Origin: Paramacrobiotus metropolitanus
Lineage: Eukaryota > Tardigrada > Eutardigrada > Parachela > Macrobiotidae
NCBI RefSeq assembly: GCF_019649055.1
Contig: NW_026570225.1
Location: 806,001-870,000 of the forward strand
Direction: 5' to 3'
Length of the DNA stretch: 64,000 nt
A model generated the notes under the pieces. That model saw only the letters and a list, made by a program, of their open reading frames with translations, was not told the origin of the DNA and made no database searches. The translations under genes and the position numbers were made by a program. The number at the start of each line of letters is the position of its first letter. The first letter of the stretch is position 1. Below are positions 13,462 through 27,400 of this stretch, piece by piece.

Positions 13462-15427
13462 AGGTCAATTTGGAAAAGATACAACGATTCAGATGCTTTG
13501 AGGTTCGTAGCAACTGGGTTTCAAAATAGCCTGCAGTTCAAGGTTCGTTGCTCTCATACAAAACAATTTAATGCAAAATCAGGCAATTATCTGCGATCGT
13601 CTGGAGACGCCGTCGTTTTTCGTAGAGCGCGGGTTAGCAGATGGCATCCAGAACAAAACGACGTTAGAGTCATCTGCATAGTTCTGATTTCGCCTATTCA
13701 GACCGGATATCGCAAGCAACCAAGATGCGACTTCAAAAAATCCGCGTCTGGCAATTTATTTACTTACCTTACGTATATAGACAATAATAAAGGAGCTTTA
13801 ATGAAAGGTATGTTAAGGATCAAATGATATCGCTATAACTTTTCGAAAGGCCACTACTGCCGCGTACTCATACAGATCCTCAAGTAAATGTTTTGGATCT
13901 TCTAGCAATACATTACACAGCTACGTTTTCGATTCTGGCCTTGGGGCAACCTCAGGATATCAAATTGGCTGAGGTCCACCAGTTCAGATGCAAGGCGAAT
14001 GACCGGCAACTTTTTTCATACGCCTGATAGCAAACTTTGTGTATTGTACGAGTACTGGTAGTAATGGTGAAGTGTGTAGCAAATACTACGAATAAACTAC
14101 CGACGAATAAACATACTTATTAGCGGCTAATAAGTATGTTTATTCATCGGTAGTTTGCACTGTTCTAACTAACAAAATTGTATTACAACTAGCAAAAAAT
14201 ACTAATGTAAGTTACAGTGCCATGTTGTAACATTCTGAATTTCTTGAAGATGCAGTACCTGTACAGGCTGTACTGTGTACATATAACGATTCGGTTCATC
14301 GCGTATACTGCATTATACTGATATGAAATCAATTATGCCAACGTAACAAGCTGGACAATGCAAGATAATTCTTCCAGTTTATACGAGGATTGCCGGAAAT
14401 GCGTAATTATGAAACCTGGAGGCGAACTACCAGATAAAACGAAGACGCAACATGCTCTCGCAACAAAATTGTTTTTATACGAGCACCGCGATACTGATAA
14501 CAACATAAGTACGAGTACCTCTCCAATTTTTTTCGTTATTTTTCTCTACAGCGAATGTAATGCAATACGAGTTATACTGCTTGGAACAAAATTTTTTTTA
14601 TACTTCTATAGAATGGAATTTTGATTTTGCAGTAAAATATACTAGGGTAGTACATTTAGCTAGGATGCAGAAACTCGCGCATGGGTGTGGCTGGAATCTG
14701 GCATCTGATCAACTCGTTGATTGGGCGACCCAGTGAACGGCTTTGATAAATCCCTCCCCATCATCAATCAGTTGTATATTTTGGTTTCGCTGTAGTTCTC
14801 GTTGGCCCAAAGCCAAAGCAGTATCCTCTCGCTTTCTCTCTGTCTCTCCCAGAATCGCATTCATTCATATCCTCCCCCTTTTGCGCCTGTACAAGTTTTT
14901 CTTTCGTCCACAAGATGATAGCCGGTATGGAATGTACATATTTCTCGACGTGTCGGTTTTGCTGATCGGATGTTTTAGAAGTGCAGGCTGGTGAGAAGTA
15001 AGAAACATTTAGGCCAGCACTGCCTGCGAAGTTGAGTGAAAGTAGTGCAAACGTGATGGTTATGATATTATTCTAACCGCAATTAACGCCAACAGCCGGG
15101 AGATTGTTGCTTTTCCGCTTTGCAAACTCAGCTGTCTCCGGTAATCTACAGAGTGCTACTTCCTGAATATAATCGTCAGTGCGATAAAAAGCTACATTTA
15201 CATAAGCCAGCGATATTGGGATTAATACTCAAAAGCGTATTGGAATCCCGCGTGCAGCCATCTCCCACAATGACAATAGCACGCATTTTGCGGAGTCAAT
15301 AGCATTTGCATAACGCCGCATCATTATTCATCCAGATTTCACAGTTTAGAAAGACGAGCTGTGGGCCGGGGTTATTTGATCGTGTGGGAATTTGTGAGTG
15401 GTCTTCTCCTCGATCGCGATCAGAGCC
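13462..15427. other. Intergenic region upstream of TRIM9 and Fringe-like B
   Basis: These two genes diverge, so promoters of both should lie here. No coding exon is supported; the open frame at 13498-13827 resembles nothing I recognise. The stretch contains a strong inverted repeat (14094-14156) and a CT-rich run near 14820-14850 (ctctcgctttctctctgtct) that may belong to the TRIM9 promoter or 5' untranslated region. Confidence 0.5.
14094..14156. repeat. 30-bp inverted repeat with 3-base loop
   Basis: The left arm 14094-14123 and right arm 14127-14156 are reverse complements with one mismatch, separated by cgg. The arms begin AAACTACCGACGAATAAACA on the left. No second copy and no clear flanking duplication were seen. 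It could be a minimal foldback insertion or a replication-generated palindrome. Confidence 0.95.
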
Positions 15428-18400
15428 ATGGATTACAAACGGATTGAATCTGAGTTGCGCTGTCCAGCCTGTGCCGATCTATTCAAATATCCCGTTATGC
15501 TGCCATGTGGTCATAATATTTGCGCCGGATGTAGTGAAAAGTGTTTGTCCAGCGCCAGCGCCGTGACGACCAGCAGCAGTCATTCCGGCACTTCTTCCAG
15601 TTCCGTTTCGCCGCCTGGACGCCGGCTCGCACAGGAACTAACGGCCCTCCAGGAGACCCGATTATCCCATGCACAGCTGCCGCCCATGATTATTCTGCAC
15701 GAGACCGATAAGGACAACGGCGGCAACTTGCCAGTGATTATGGAAGATCAGATTAGTCTGGCCAGTGATGCGGACAGCGGAGTGGTCTGTGGGAGTTCCG
15801 GGAATAAACGGGATAGCTTCGTCATTACCGGATCAGAACACGGTACGGTCAACGGTGTAACGCACTGTTTAGGTGGATAATTAATAACTAAAAATATCGC
15901 GAACCAGTCGTTTTAAATTATTTGTGCAAATTGTTATGCACACTACATAGAATGGTGACAAAACTGCTGACAGAATGTTGCTTATAAGTTCTGCCGTCTT
16001 CTGGCTAAGTTTTATACTGATTCAGTTTTATACTTTTATACGTATTTAATTAACATCTACAAAACTTTGTGATTCAACCAACTACCGAGCAGCTACAATT
16101 ATTCTCCAAAATCTCATTAATTTCGAATTTAAGTAGGCGGTAGAAAAAAAACAGTAGACTCGTGTTTAAATTTTTAAGTCTGTTACTGTACTGTCCGCCC
16201 AACCACTGTAACAGCATTCAGATAAGTCGAGCAGGACGATTACTGGAAAATTCCAGTATGAGCGAACTAGAAAAATACCTTTAGTAATGAAATAATTCAT
16301 TAAGAGCTGAGTGATGGAAAAGACAACTAGGATGCATATGCGGCGCCACATTAATTGGAATTTTATTAAAGTACAGACAGACAACTAATCAATAAATAAA
16401 TAAATAAACAGTAACAACTGATCTTTGGTTATAGCGCTATATTTGTAATTCAAGGGAGAAATGAGCTATTCACTGGTCAGTAGTCACACTTGCATAGCAT
16501 TTTAAAGTGCCGCCGTACCGCAATAGCCCTAATCGCATGATTGATTTCCTCTTATTAACTCGTGAGTTTTACGTCTGCTTTTTGATTTTGAACTGCGCTA
16601 CAATATTTAATACCAACCTGGCAAAAATACTGTAGCGAAGTTGTCACAGTGAAACAAATATGCCATTCGCATCATACTATTTTGAGATTGTGTGGATGCC
16701 GTATTGCAGTAAGTATGTGTTCTATGTTTGTGTATATGCTATCACTGCTTAGCCAAATTTCCCGAATAATTTTGATGTACGAGTAAATAGGCTGCTAGTG
16801 CGTATATTCTTAGCTTTTCTTTGGTGAATAAGTCTATGAATCGACTAATCGAATTTTTGCAAACTCTTACCACTGGCATAAACTATCTTTATACTTCATA
16901 CCATAAAAGCGAACCGTTCATGTGTTCATCAAGCTACATGGCGTGCTTTGAATTTTATGAGTTTTCGCACGATATTCATTAATCGACTGAAATGAATGCC
17001 GTAAGTGTGTATAACGATTCTGTACTAGATCAACTGTTCTCTTCATAAAAAGCGAATTAGCTTTCAATAGCGCAGCAGGGCTGGATGAGATTACCGTTGG
17101 ACAATGAATGTTTACATTCCGCGTGCGGAAATTTTATTTGCCCACTGCCATTCAGTTGGGGCTCTTGTTGATTTTACGGAGCATGAAGAAGTGACCCTCA
17201 TCAACCGCACTTCGGATATATTCTTTCAAACACAACACATTCCGTGTACTATGCGTAAAGTTTCATATAAATATTACTGTATTTGTCTTTGTAGCCTTCG
17301 CCGTGTTTTGAATTCGTTATCATAACCACCACCATCGTGCTACACTTGTTACTATTAATTGCACGAACACCGACGATTGCAAATGATTTATTGTAATTCG
17401 ACGAAATGCTACAGCAGTCGATGGTTTTTGCACGCGCGCGTGCAAAAACCGTAACCACGGTATAAAAGAGATAAATCTCTGGTAGCGAATGATGCTGAAC
17501 TTAGCATGTACAAAAATTCAGTACTTTTCGGCATGTTTTCGTCAAAGGCATCAAGTTGTAATTAAGGGCGTAAACGTGTGGCACGGCCTACAGCCTCAAC
17601 CGTTTGGAATTTTTTAAAACGGATTGCACATTCTCTGGTTAGTTTTTTATGCTCTCCATGCTCGTTATCGGTTTGATACAAAATTATGATTTTTGCATAA
17701 CTCGAATTATGAATATGGGTGAGCCTTATATAAATCGTAGCAGCAGTCGGAGTGAGTGCGGTTGTTGGGCGCAGACAGACTGTCGCTAGCGCTCTGCCTG
17801 CCTGGCCTCTATGTATACATGCCCGATTCAAACCACATTTCTAAAACGAGATTTATCTCTTTTATACCGTGCCGTAACATTATTTGCAGGTCTTTAGGAA
17901 TACGCTTATGCCGAAAGGTTGTAATCTTTTTCAAGAAAAAGCCAACAAATCTGGCTGTTTGCACTCTGTATACTGGAGCTTGAAATATTTTACAGGTTTA
18001 TATACGCTCACGTGTCCAAGCACTACATGCCACAAGGTTTTTCTCACGGATGAACTGCCTGGGAAAAGTTTACCGCCGAACCGTCTCCTTATGAAAATCT
18101 TGTCCAAATATACCAGTGCCCTTCTCTCCGGTCCCATTTACGGGAGCACCTCCAAGACGGGAACCGGTAGCGCACCCGGCGCCGCCGGACATACCACCAC
18201 TTGTCAGTTATGTGAAACGGAGCCGCTGTGCCCAGCATCCTTGTATTGCCAGCAGTGTAAAATATTTTACTGCCAAAACTGTCGTGACAGTTTTCATCCG
18301 CCAAGAGGCCCATTAGCCAGCCATGAATTCATCAACTGCAGCGACAGCAATAGCAACCATAATACAAGTATGCCGCCGGCCATTCTTCACCAGCAGCAGC

Positions 18401-21400
18401 AGCAACAACTTCACAACATCTACGTATCCGCTGCACTTGAACAACAAAAATGCCCACTTCACAATCACGAATACACCATGTTCTGTACGCCATGCCGACT
18501 GCCCCTCTGCTGGAGGTGTCTGGAGAGTGAGACCTTTCACCAGGAAGAGCACGATGTGCAGAGCCTCCAAGGACTGTCCAAAGCCCGCAAGGTATTGTCG
18601 CTTATGTAATACAACTGAAAACTTTGGAAGAAAAGAAGAGGCTTCGACAACTCATCCAGCAGACACGATAAATATGCTAACATCAACTCATGATCATGAT
18701 AAATTAAAATCAAATTAAATGTGGTTGTTATTCCTCCTTGTGCTGCATATCGCACAACGAGTTACAAGTAAGTTACCACATTGTATATAATAATTATAGT
18801 ACTGAACGGCAGTGATAGCGTTTGAAACTTGAGCGAAATGTTCCTTAATAACTTTTGGGTTTGGAAAAATTGTAGTATTAATACGCTAAAAGCCACCCAA
18901 AGTGTACATATCTATATAATAAGGCTTTCTGTGGAATTGTCACCGTCAATCGATTGCTAAAAGCCGGTTATATAAATTAGCCAACGATTTGTTACCATAT
19001 TGTTCGATTTCGATCTGTCTTTGGATGGATGCATAATCGTACAAATTGGTGAGACCGGCACCACCGGGCACAAATTTGTCAGAAAAATGAAATTGTGGGG
19101 ACATTGTATGCATAGGTGCATTAACAATATGGAAGATGCGTAATAGCCAGCGGGCAGATTCAGCAGTTTAACTGTGGTAGCACTTGCGTAACCGATCATC
19201 CAAGCGTGAGAAAATACACATTCAATCCCAACTTGATTTGATAAGAGCCATTTTAAATGCGGCATTTATCACGTCTTTCTTACGTCGAGTTCACAAGCGT
19301 GCATTACTTTTGTACGTTTGCCTGATTCCTTTTTCCTGTCAGAGCGATTAGCAGAAGCAGTTCACTGTCACCGGCACGAAAATCGACAATGTGAACTATC
19401 AGGATTTTTGGTTCTGCTCGCATCCTCTGTATCATTTCCGCCTGAACAGGTTTGAACAATTTTGCTGCTTACAGTTAGTTAGTTTTTCATTTAAAAAACC
19501 GTTAGAAACATGTGGTTTAACTAAGTTAGAGAGGCGTAGGCGGTTGTCGTCTCTTGAATGATGGCTTCCTTTTACCTGCAAATAACTGTGATTCTGTTGG
19601 ATAAACTTTAATCACCACTACAATGTATCTCCTTAAATATGGCTGTCAGACATGTAGTGTGATAGACCGTAGATAAATCATTGGGGAGGTCAACGAGCAA
19701 TGTGTGTTTGCAAAATTAATTGGCTCGTTAACAATCCATATCGCCGACATCTCACATTAATTCTACACCACATGAAGTAAACGGACATATTAATGTGAAC
19801 TGATGGACAATTGCTGGCAAATCAAATAATTGCTGTTAGTGTCTTTATGGCGTTGCTTTTATTAAGCAATATTCTGTCATGCAAAATACTCGTATACACA
19901 TTACTACGTATACAAGTATACGAAAAGATTTTGGTTCCTTAAGTGACGTATCTGTGATGGTACCGAACACAGAAGTGACACAACACAACCTGATATACCG
20001 TATACAACTTCTGTTTATGAAATCATATAACAGATTTTGAGAGTCATTAGCTGTTAAATAACCTAATTTCGAAAATTTGTGGTTTCACTGGTTTGCACCG
20101 TTTCATTTTGGAAAACCTGTTCGATACGTTCAAATACTCGTACGACTGGGATTTCACAGTTCTGTTGAACAGCGCCTGTGGGTTGCTACCGTAACGCCGT
20201 TGTTTATAGAGTTATCACACCCATAAATGCAAGCAATTAACATCAGCTTGAAATGGCGCCGCATTCTTCTTGGCTATTGGAAATGCAAGCAGATTTCGCC
20301 GATTTATTCCAGCTGTTATTATACGCAGAGTATCCGTTCTTCGCGGTCAGCGCTGAGATTTAAGTGTATACACTTAGTAGTTGTTACCGGCTGTTTTCGC
20401 ACATTCGCTTACAACTAGCCATTTCGGGGGCCTTCCATAAGGGTTACAACTTACCCTTAACTGTCCATCTGCAGCTGCTGTTTATTCAGCTCCGGTCAGT
20501 CAGCAATTACGGCACAGTACATTTTATGACTAGCAGACGCGTCTGGCCTTTGAAAGGGCAGGAGCAGTCCCCTTTACGCTTTGTACGCGGCACGCAGTTA
20601 TTTGCTTGATTAAGACATTGTAAAAGACAATGGCCTAAATAAGTTGATCCATTAAAGGGGGGCTGGCGAGGCGGCACGTGCCTGCATGTCGGGCCAATGG
20701 ATTGGCGTATATCTGTCAGCAGCAGCGGTGTCCGCGGTTCCGCCGCTGGACAAGATGAATTAAGGTGATTAATACTTCAAGGCCGGCATGGAGTCCCGGT
20801 TAAGTTTACGGTTCACTTGCCGGCGCCAGCGCACATGCTCCAAAATGTGCATAATTCCCCCATCGACCGACGCGGATCCTATTTCAGCTGTCAAACGTTC
20901 AAAAAGTCATTATCTATGCCGAACCGACGATATGTATTTTTCATTAGATTATCCATCGCGAATTTTTGATTCTCTCCCACGTTATTTACTAATTTAAGCT
21001 ACAGTAGATATATGCAACTGTTGTGAAGTTTTAGAACGCACAGTTAGGCTTGTTGCGCCAAACTGTACTGAGCAGCTAAACAGAATATATAACCAGATAC
21101 AGGTACTGGCTAACCAACTAAACATATCGTTAAATCCAGGGTACATATATTTGATTTCCTGTTTTTATTTTTAAACGCAAAAATAAAATAATTCAGATTA
21201 ATTCTGTAAATCGTGATGTCAATTGTCATATTGAATTAGTGTAAATATTTCCAGAACTTGTAAATCCATCGGGCGAATGCAATAACTGGATCGCTTCTTA
21301 AAAATCAATAATTACCGGTAGGTCGCCATTATGATAATTGCTTTACTTTCCTATCGCTCATCACATCAGATCTTCTGAATTTATAGTATCTGTACTACAC

Positions 21401-24400
21401 TTTGATAGTACTCATTGTCAGTACTCACATCTATGTAGAACACAGAGCTACCTAATATTATATGAGCGTGAGGATCAGGTATGCGTCGCGACATCAACTG
21501 CTCCGTTCAGGACTCCATTAGAGATTTCTGGGTGGATAGCAGTGGCCTCCCACTGCGGCGCGGCTGCCATTCCTTACCGATCTGTTCGGAAAAACAAAAC
21601 TTAATGAACGCCATTTTATTAGCTGTGATGTTTTTCCAGCTCGTTTGAGCCGTAGACTATTGCATGTTGATGCAAGTAAAGTTTAGATCCGTAGTAAAAA
21701 CTGTAAATGACCTATATCTGCGTCACTTGAGTACCCGGCTACTGCCGTATAATCTAAATTGTATCTAGGCCAAAATGATATGTTATAGATTTGCCAGCAT
21801 TATTGATTGTGAAGGGTGTATTCGGCTCTGGAGTAAAGTAGTACACATATCGCCGCTTGATGAGCTGTCAATAGATCGATTCAACTGATTTTTCTCAGCT
21901 AACCATTTGTTTAAAGATTTTGTTAATATCCGCTTAACACCGTTGTGGCTTCGATATTCATCAATATTATCTATCTGCATCGACATCAATAAACTCAGCA
22001 AAATCAGAAGTCATATAAGACTGCTTTTCGCCTTCGCTTCCATCATTCTCACAATCTCATCCTGTGCGTTTTCGAGTTAGGTTTACACCCTTTTTGTGTT
22101 TTCATTAGCGCATCTTTTGAATTGGTCAGCGGTAGACTAGTAACTGATCTTAAGCGTAAAATAGAGCAAAATTTGGTTTTTCATGCGGAAAGACAACATG
22201 GCATATTGCATTACAGAATCTGTTATAAAAGAATTAGGACGGTGAGCAGTGTGGTTCGGTATGCGTGAGAAGCAGCAATAGATAATTGGATTTTGTGGAC
22301 AGGCTGACTGTTTTTCTTGCGGATCAATTCAATTACATAATACACTTTGAGATTTCCGCCGGCAGCAGTAAGAGTTTGCTGTGAACTCAAAAGAACACTT
22401 TGGGGGCAGTATAAGTGTGCATATCTTCTCGCTCTTGCTGTGCGACAAAATTAGTCAACAATTTCTATGATTTGTGACGATAAAAGGCTACGTATGCAAC
22501 ACAACAGTTCCGTGCATCGTAAGCGCCTTTCTCGATAATTTACGAGTTAGTGGGGTTTAGTATATTGATCTTCAATAACGGAAGGCTTATGAAAAGGATA
22601 AAATTTCTATTGCATTGTATTCGCATTGCATAAATGGAAGAAGATTGAGTAGCACAGAAAGATTTACGGTCGTACATCAGATTCACCACCGCGCCACGAA
22701 GCGGCGCTCGGGAGATTGCCTTTAGGCTTTAAGTGCTTTCTATTGGCGGCGCTTCCCTCTGGGAGAGGCGTATTAATATTATATATTTGAGATGAAGGTT
22801 TTTTTAGCAGCTTAAGTATGTTTATTCCACTAATGAGAAGCTAGTTGTGGGATGACCATCTGACAATTTTCTCCGCAATGTCTGTCATGGGAACCATTAA
22901 TCCACATTGCCATTGCATCTTCGACCGCGAATTAAAGCCTGTTGACTATGTTGTGCCGAAGTACATTTCCGGGGGCTCATCTATCTTGCACGATAAATAA
23001 TCTTATATCTATATATGTACATTAACTATGTAATCGTTTCTCATCAATTTTGCATGAGTTTTTAAACTATGCAGCCGCTAAAAAACAAAAGTGCTGGTAG
23101 TTCTCCATGGCAGTGCCTTTCTTAGAATACGTGGATGGATATTGTAATTCATTTAATGCCCATTCGCTGGAGTTTTATGCGTTTTGATTCACATTAAATT
23201 CGATAGGAAAGGAAATATCTCAGAATATCACTTGCTTTGCATTACAAAACGTATTTGCAGTACCAAATTCGTGAACTTTTCTGTCAAGCTTTTACAAATG
23301 ATGACATTTGTGACACAATGAGACTATGACAGATGTGAGAGCATGACGCGATGATTAGCAACTTTGTTTGCACACCGACAAAGTCCCAACAAGAAGGTAA
23401 ACATATTGGTCTGAGCAGAGGTGTGAAATAACTGGCCACTTCCGGTACGAGTAGTCGACGCGTAGGACCTTGACTGCTAGACGGCCATAATCTAACTTAA
23501 TGTTAGCTTTAACAGTACGCATGTGTTCTACCCTCTAGATTAATAATCTCATTTCCAGGATTCATTCTAGGGAATTTCATAATAAATATGCATTCGCCAA
23601 GAAGGCAGAGGTGTTGACAATACGACATGTACTTCTATGTGGTTTGTATTAACAATCAGTAAAGTAGCCATAAACCTTGTTTATATAGCTGAAGCACAGA
23701 TGTTTTACTATCATCGTAAAAATCTGCAAAAGCAAGCTCTATATGCGAAATTGCGAATAAGAATTTTCTTTAACAACATGTGCACAACGTTTGCCACTGA
23801 TAAGATCAAACTTTTACGCGCTTGCGATTTCCGCTAACCTGGATTAATAAAAAATGACGTGAAGGCTGAGACTTGAGAAAACTTAGTTGAATGGTGGCAG
23901 CATACGGTAAAATGCACATACATATCCACATAGCATGAAAATGTTTTTGTGGTTTTTCTGGTTGAATCGATTAGATGACTATCTGTGTAGATTGCAGTAG
24001 ATGCGCACACTTATTTCACTTACTCGTGAGTTTATAACCAAGATAGGTCTTAACTGTGTATATAGTCGCACTGGTCAGTCTGTAAATTTCTAAAAAGTGT
24101 TTTGAAATTTAACTTGGAACAACCGCATCGTACTATCGTACTATGCACGCTAAACTGTAATATTGTTGCGCTTTTGTTGAAAGTCAAAGGGTGAAAACAA
24201 CATTTTAAATCTTCCTGCAATTATATTGTGATTCCTGAATTGCAATGTTCAGGCAGATTTGGTCCTTCCTCTTATTTTTTGTATGTGCTACACTGGTCAC
24301 TAAGTATGGAGGTGAGACAGAAATTCTTCTGTCTTGTGTCGCATTTAGAAAGTTTTGAATTTTGAATTGTGTAGTTGAGGGCTTGTCCTGCATGATGTGC

Positions 24401-27400
24401 AACTCCCTAATGAAAAGCAAATGGGAAGCGTGCCCGGGATCAAACCAACACCACGCAATGCTTTGTCGTTCTGCTACACGATATTGCATCAAGATCGATG
24501 GAAACCATACTGTTGTTAATCAGTCAGCGCCGACGCAATCGGAAAAAATTAAGCAGACTATAGGTATATTTGCGCCGTAATTCTTTAAATTTTTGTTCTA
24601 TAAAATCTAATACTGCAACTTAAAAAAGTCTATTTTATATGTAATATAATTTTCAGTGAAAATGACCGTTGATTTAACATGTACTTAATGAAACTTTATT
24701 GTTTTCCTCAGGAATTCAGCTGAACTGCGCGTCAAAGTATAATATGAAATTATTTGGTTTTGATCAAGACAAAGTGCAGGTCAAATCGCAGTCAAAGCAC
24801 TGCGTTGATAATGTGGACCTCGGTGAAATTGATTTGACGGCAGCACCCAATCCTGACGGCACATTTTCTAAACTGTTTTTCAAAGGCAAAGTTTGCTTTT
24901 GTAACTATGATAACTGCAATAGTCCACATGTGGAGAAGTACTCGTAGTTCTCATATTGATGACTGACTGCAGGCAACTGCATTTTGCGTAGAGAAGCCAA
25001 ACTGCATGTTGATTCGAAAATACCTAATTGTGCAGTTATATTGTTTTACTCTTCATCAGTCTGTACGTGAATTTGTTTTTCTTAATAACTTGTCTGTCTT
25101 GCTGGTCGTGTACACATGATCCATCTTTTAAGCCATCTGGAAATTAGATAAGCGTGGGCTCTGATAAAATGTTAACGACGAGGACTGATCGTCGGCACTT
25201 TTGCGTAACTGCACATGCACTTCAGTCATTTTGGACAGTTAGCAGTGGGAGACTGTATGTAAAAATAAGCATTTCTCCAGGTTTATTTAATAGGCAAATC
25301 AGTGGCTCATACCAATACCGCTCAAAATAGCCGCAGTTTGAGTTCTGGTTTAATTGGTTTGTTCACTCTGCGCTGCAGTAGCGTTTTCTTTGCAGTAAAA
25401 GTGCAAGGAAAACTGGCGACACGTAAGAGGTAATACTGCACAGTACTCTGTAGACAGCTGGATAACTATGCCAAAAACTTTGACGTCAACATCTCACGAG
25501 ATTGGACTCTGGTTTCCGTGTCGATTGACAGCCGCGCAGGTTCCACTTGAGCCGACTGTAAATTCGGCGGCGTACTATATAGAGATCGGCTGCTGCTGCT
25601 GCAGCACGTCTGTTTTTAATGTTGGGGAGAAAGTAGTCCGGGCACCGGAAATGGTTAGTTTTATCGGTCCCCCGTGTTAAGCAGAATGTCGTGTCCACAA
25701 TGAAGGTACACTATCTGACTGTAATACCCAAATTTCCGGACGGCTAACAAGCCTGTACTATTGTCATGCGAATCAATATCGGCCCGCACTGAACAAATAC
25801 ATATTAACCTAAATTCCTTTGATTCATCCGGCTGTTAACCGCGATCCCGGACTAGTACTATTCGATCCAACACAGCTTTTATTCATCGTTCGTGTTTCGT
25901 TATTAAAAATGGATGTTATCCCTACTAGCATCGATTGCAGCAGCAGTCAGGAGACGATCTCCACGCCAGCGCAGCGCACTACAATCCAACCGGAAATTAT
26001 CCTGCTTTTCATCTTTAACTTTCTGACGCTACTCTTCCTGGTCATCCGCGTGTACAAAGCCGAGCGTTTAATTAGTGACCTTTTGATGCAGCGTACCGCC
26101 AGTCAGCACGGCCTGGAGAGCGTACAAAAGGATGTGGAGTCGATCAAACGCCACAAATTACAAAAGAACATCAACGTAATGTTACAGGAAAATATCTATC
26201 AAAAGGTCCTGGTTCATGTCGAAGCCAAAACGAAGGAGTTGACCGGTCTGGTGGAAGCCAAGGAACGTCTGTTGACCTCCTTAGCCGCTAAATACCAGGC
26301 CTCATTTCCGGAGTTTAAGAAAGCCGTTCACGGACTGCGCGAGGAAATTGCCCAGCTGCACGTCAAACTGGAGAGCGAAGTGTCCTCCCTGCACTTCCGG
26401 CTGTCATCCTTCTCGTCGCCGGCTTCATCTGAGCAGTGCTTGACCAGCAGCAGCAGCGGTAAGCCGGAAACTCTGTACGTGCACCGCACTATTTTACCCG
26501 AAAAGAACGTCAACGATGAGTTTGTCCATGTCCCCGGACTGGGATTGATTTCCACCGAAGAGCTCGACCAGATTGACTGCTCCTTCATCGGACAGAAAAG
26601 CAGCGGGAAAAGAAAGTTTCGTTTCAACAATCCCTTGTCGTGGTTGCGACGCAAGACCCGGGATCTCAAGCGACCGGAAGACATGGTGGAAGAGGATCGG
26701 GCGTCGTTTGGACCGCGAAGTCGCATGTGAAACTGCAATTTGAATGACCTTTGTTGTGGCCAGTGTACATTCGTCTTCACTCTGATCATCTCATCAATCT
26801 CGAAGTTTGTTGCTTTGACCTGTACTCTGCAATAAAAATCACAAAACAGCGGTGACTTGCATAGTCAGTGTTTTCACTTCTACGTGCGAGCATGACTATC
26901 CGCTATTGCACACATCTTAGTTTGTCGAAATATTTTTTTCTAATTGATAACGTGATCGCTTATGGCTCGCACTGCTTTGTAATGCCCACTCTGATTCCAA
27001 TAACTGCCCTCAGTGCCCGGGAATTACTGGAAGGAGTGGCAGCGCTAATTAACTTTAATCCAAGTAATATGTGCTCTCTAATAAATATTGTATCAATTAA
27101 TATTATGATTGACACGCGTAGCATTCAGTGCCCACGCTCTGTAACGGAAGGGACAGCTGCAGTGCATTTAGCGGATCTCTGAAGGAAATCCACCCTGACC
27201 ATGTCATGAAAATGTCTGGCACCATTCTACGTAACGTTATCCACTAGCTACGAGGTACTTTCGTACGCTCTTCGTACCGGGTGGTTATAAATAAGTGGCT
27301 TGTTTTAGAATTGCTAAAGGTCATACGCTTCCCAATAGATGATGACGTTCCACCCAAATTTACTGCTGCTTTTTCATAGCGATGGGTGTCTGCCATCAGC

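Noticed and set aside
19342-19450. Possible extra TRIM9 exon (…EAVHCHRHENRQC…) between AG and GT
   Set aside because: It would need phase 1, while both flanking TRIM9 exons join directly in phase 0 and align without a gap. The His/Cys spacing does not match a third B-box.
20640-20800. GC-rich patch with palindromic E-box as a defined enhancer
   Set aside because: Only one motif supports it and no conservation can be checked, so it is mentioned in the intron description and not called as a regulatory feature.
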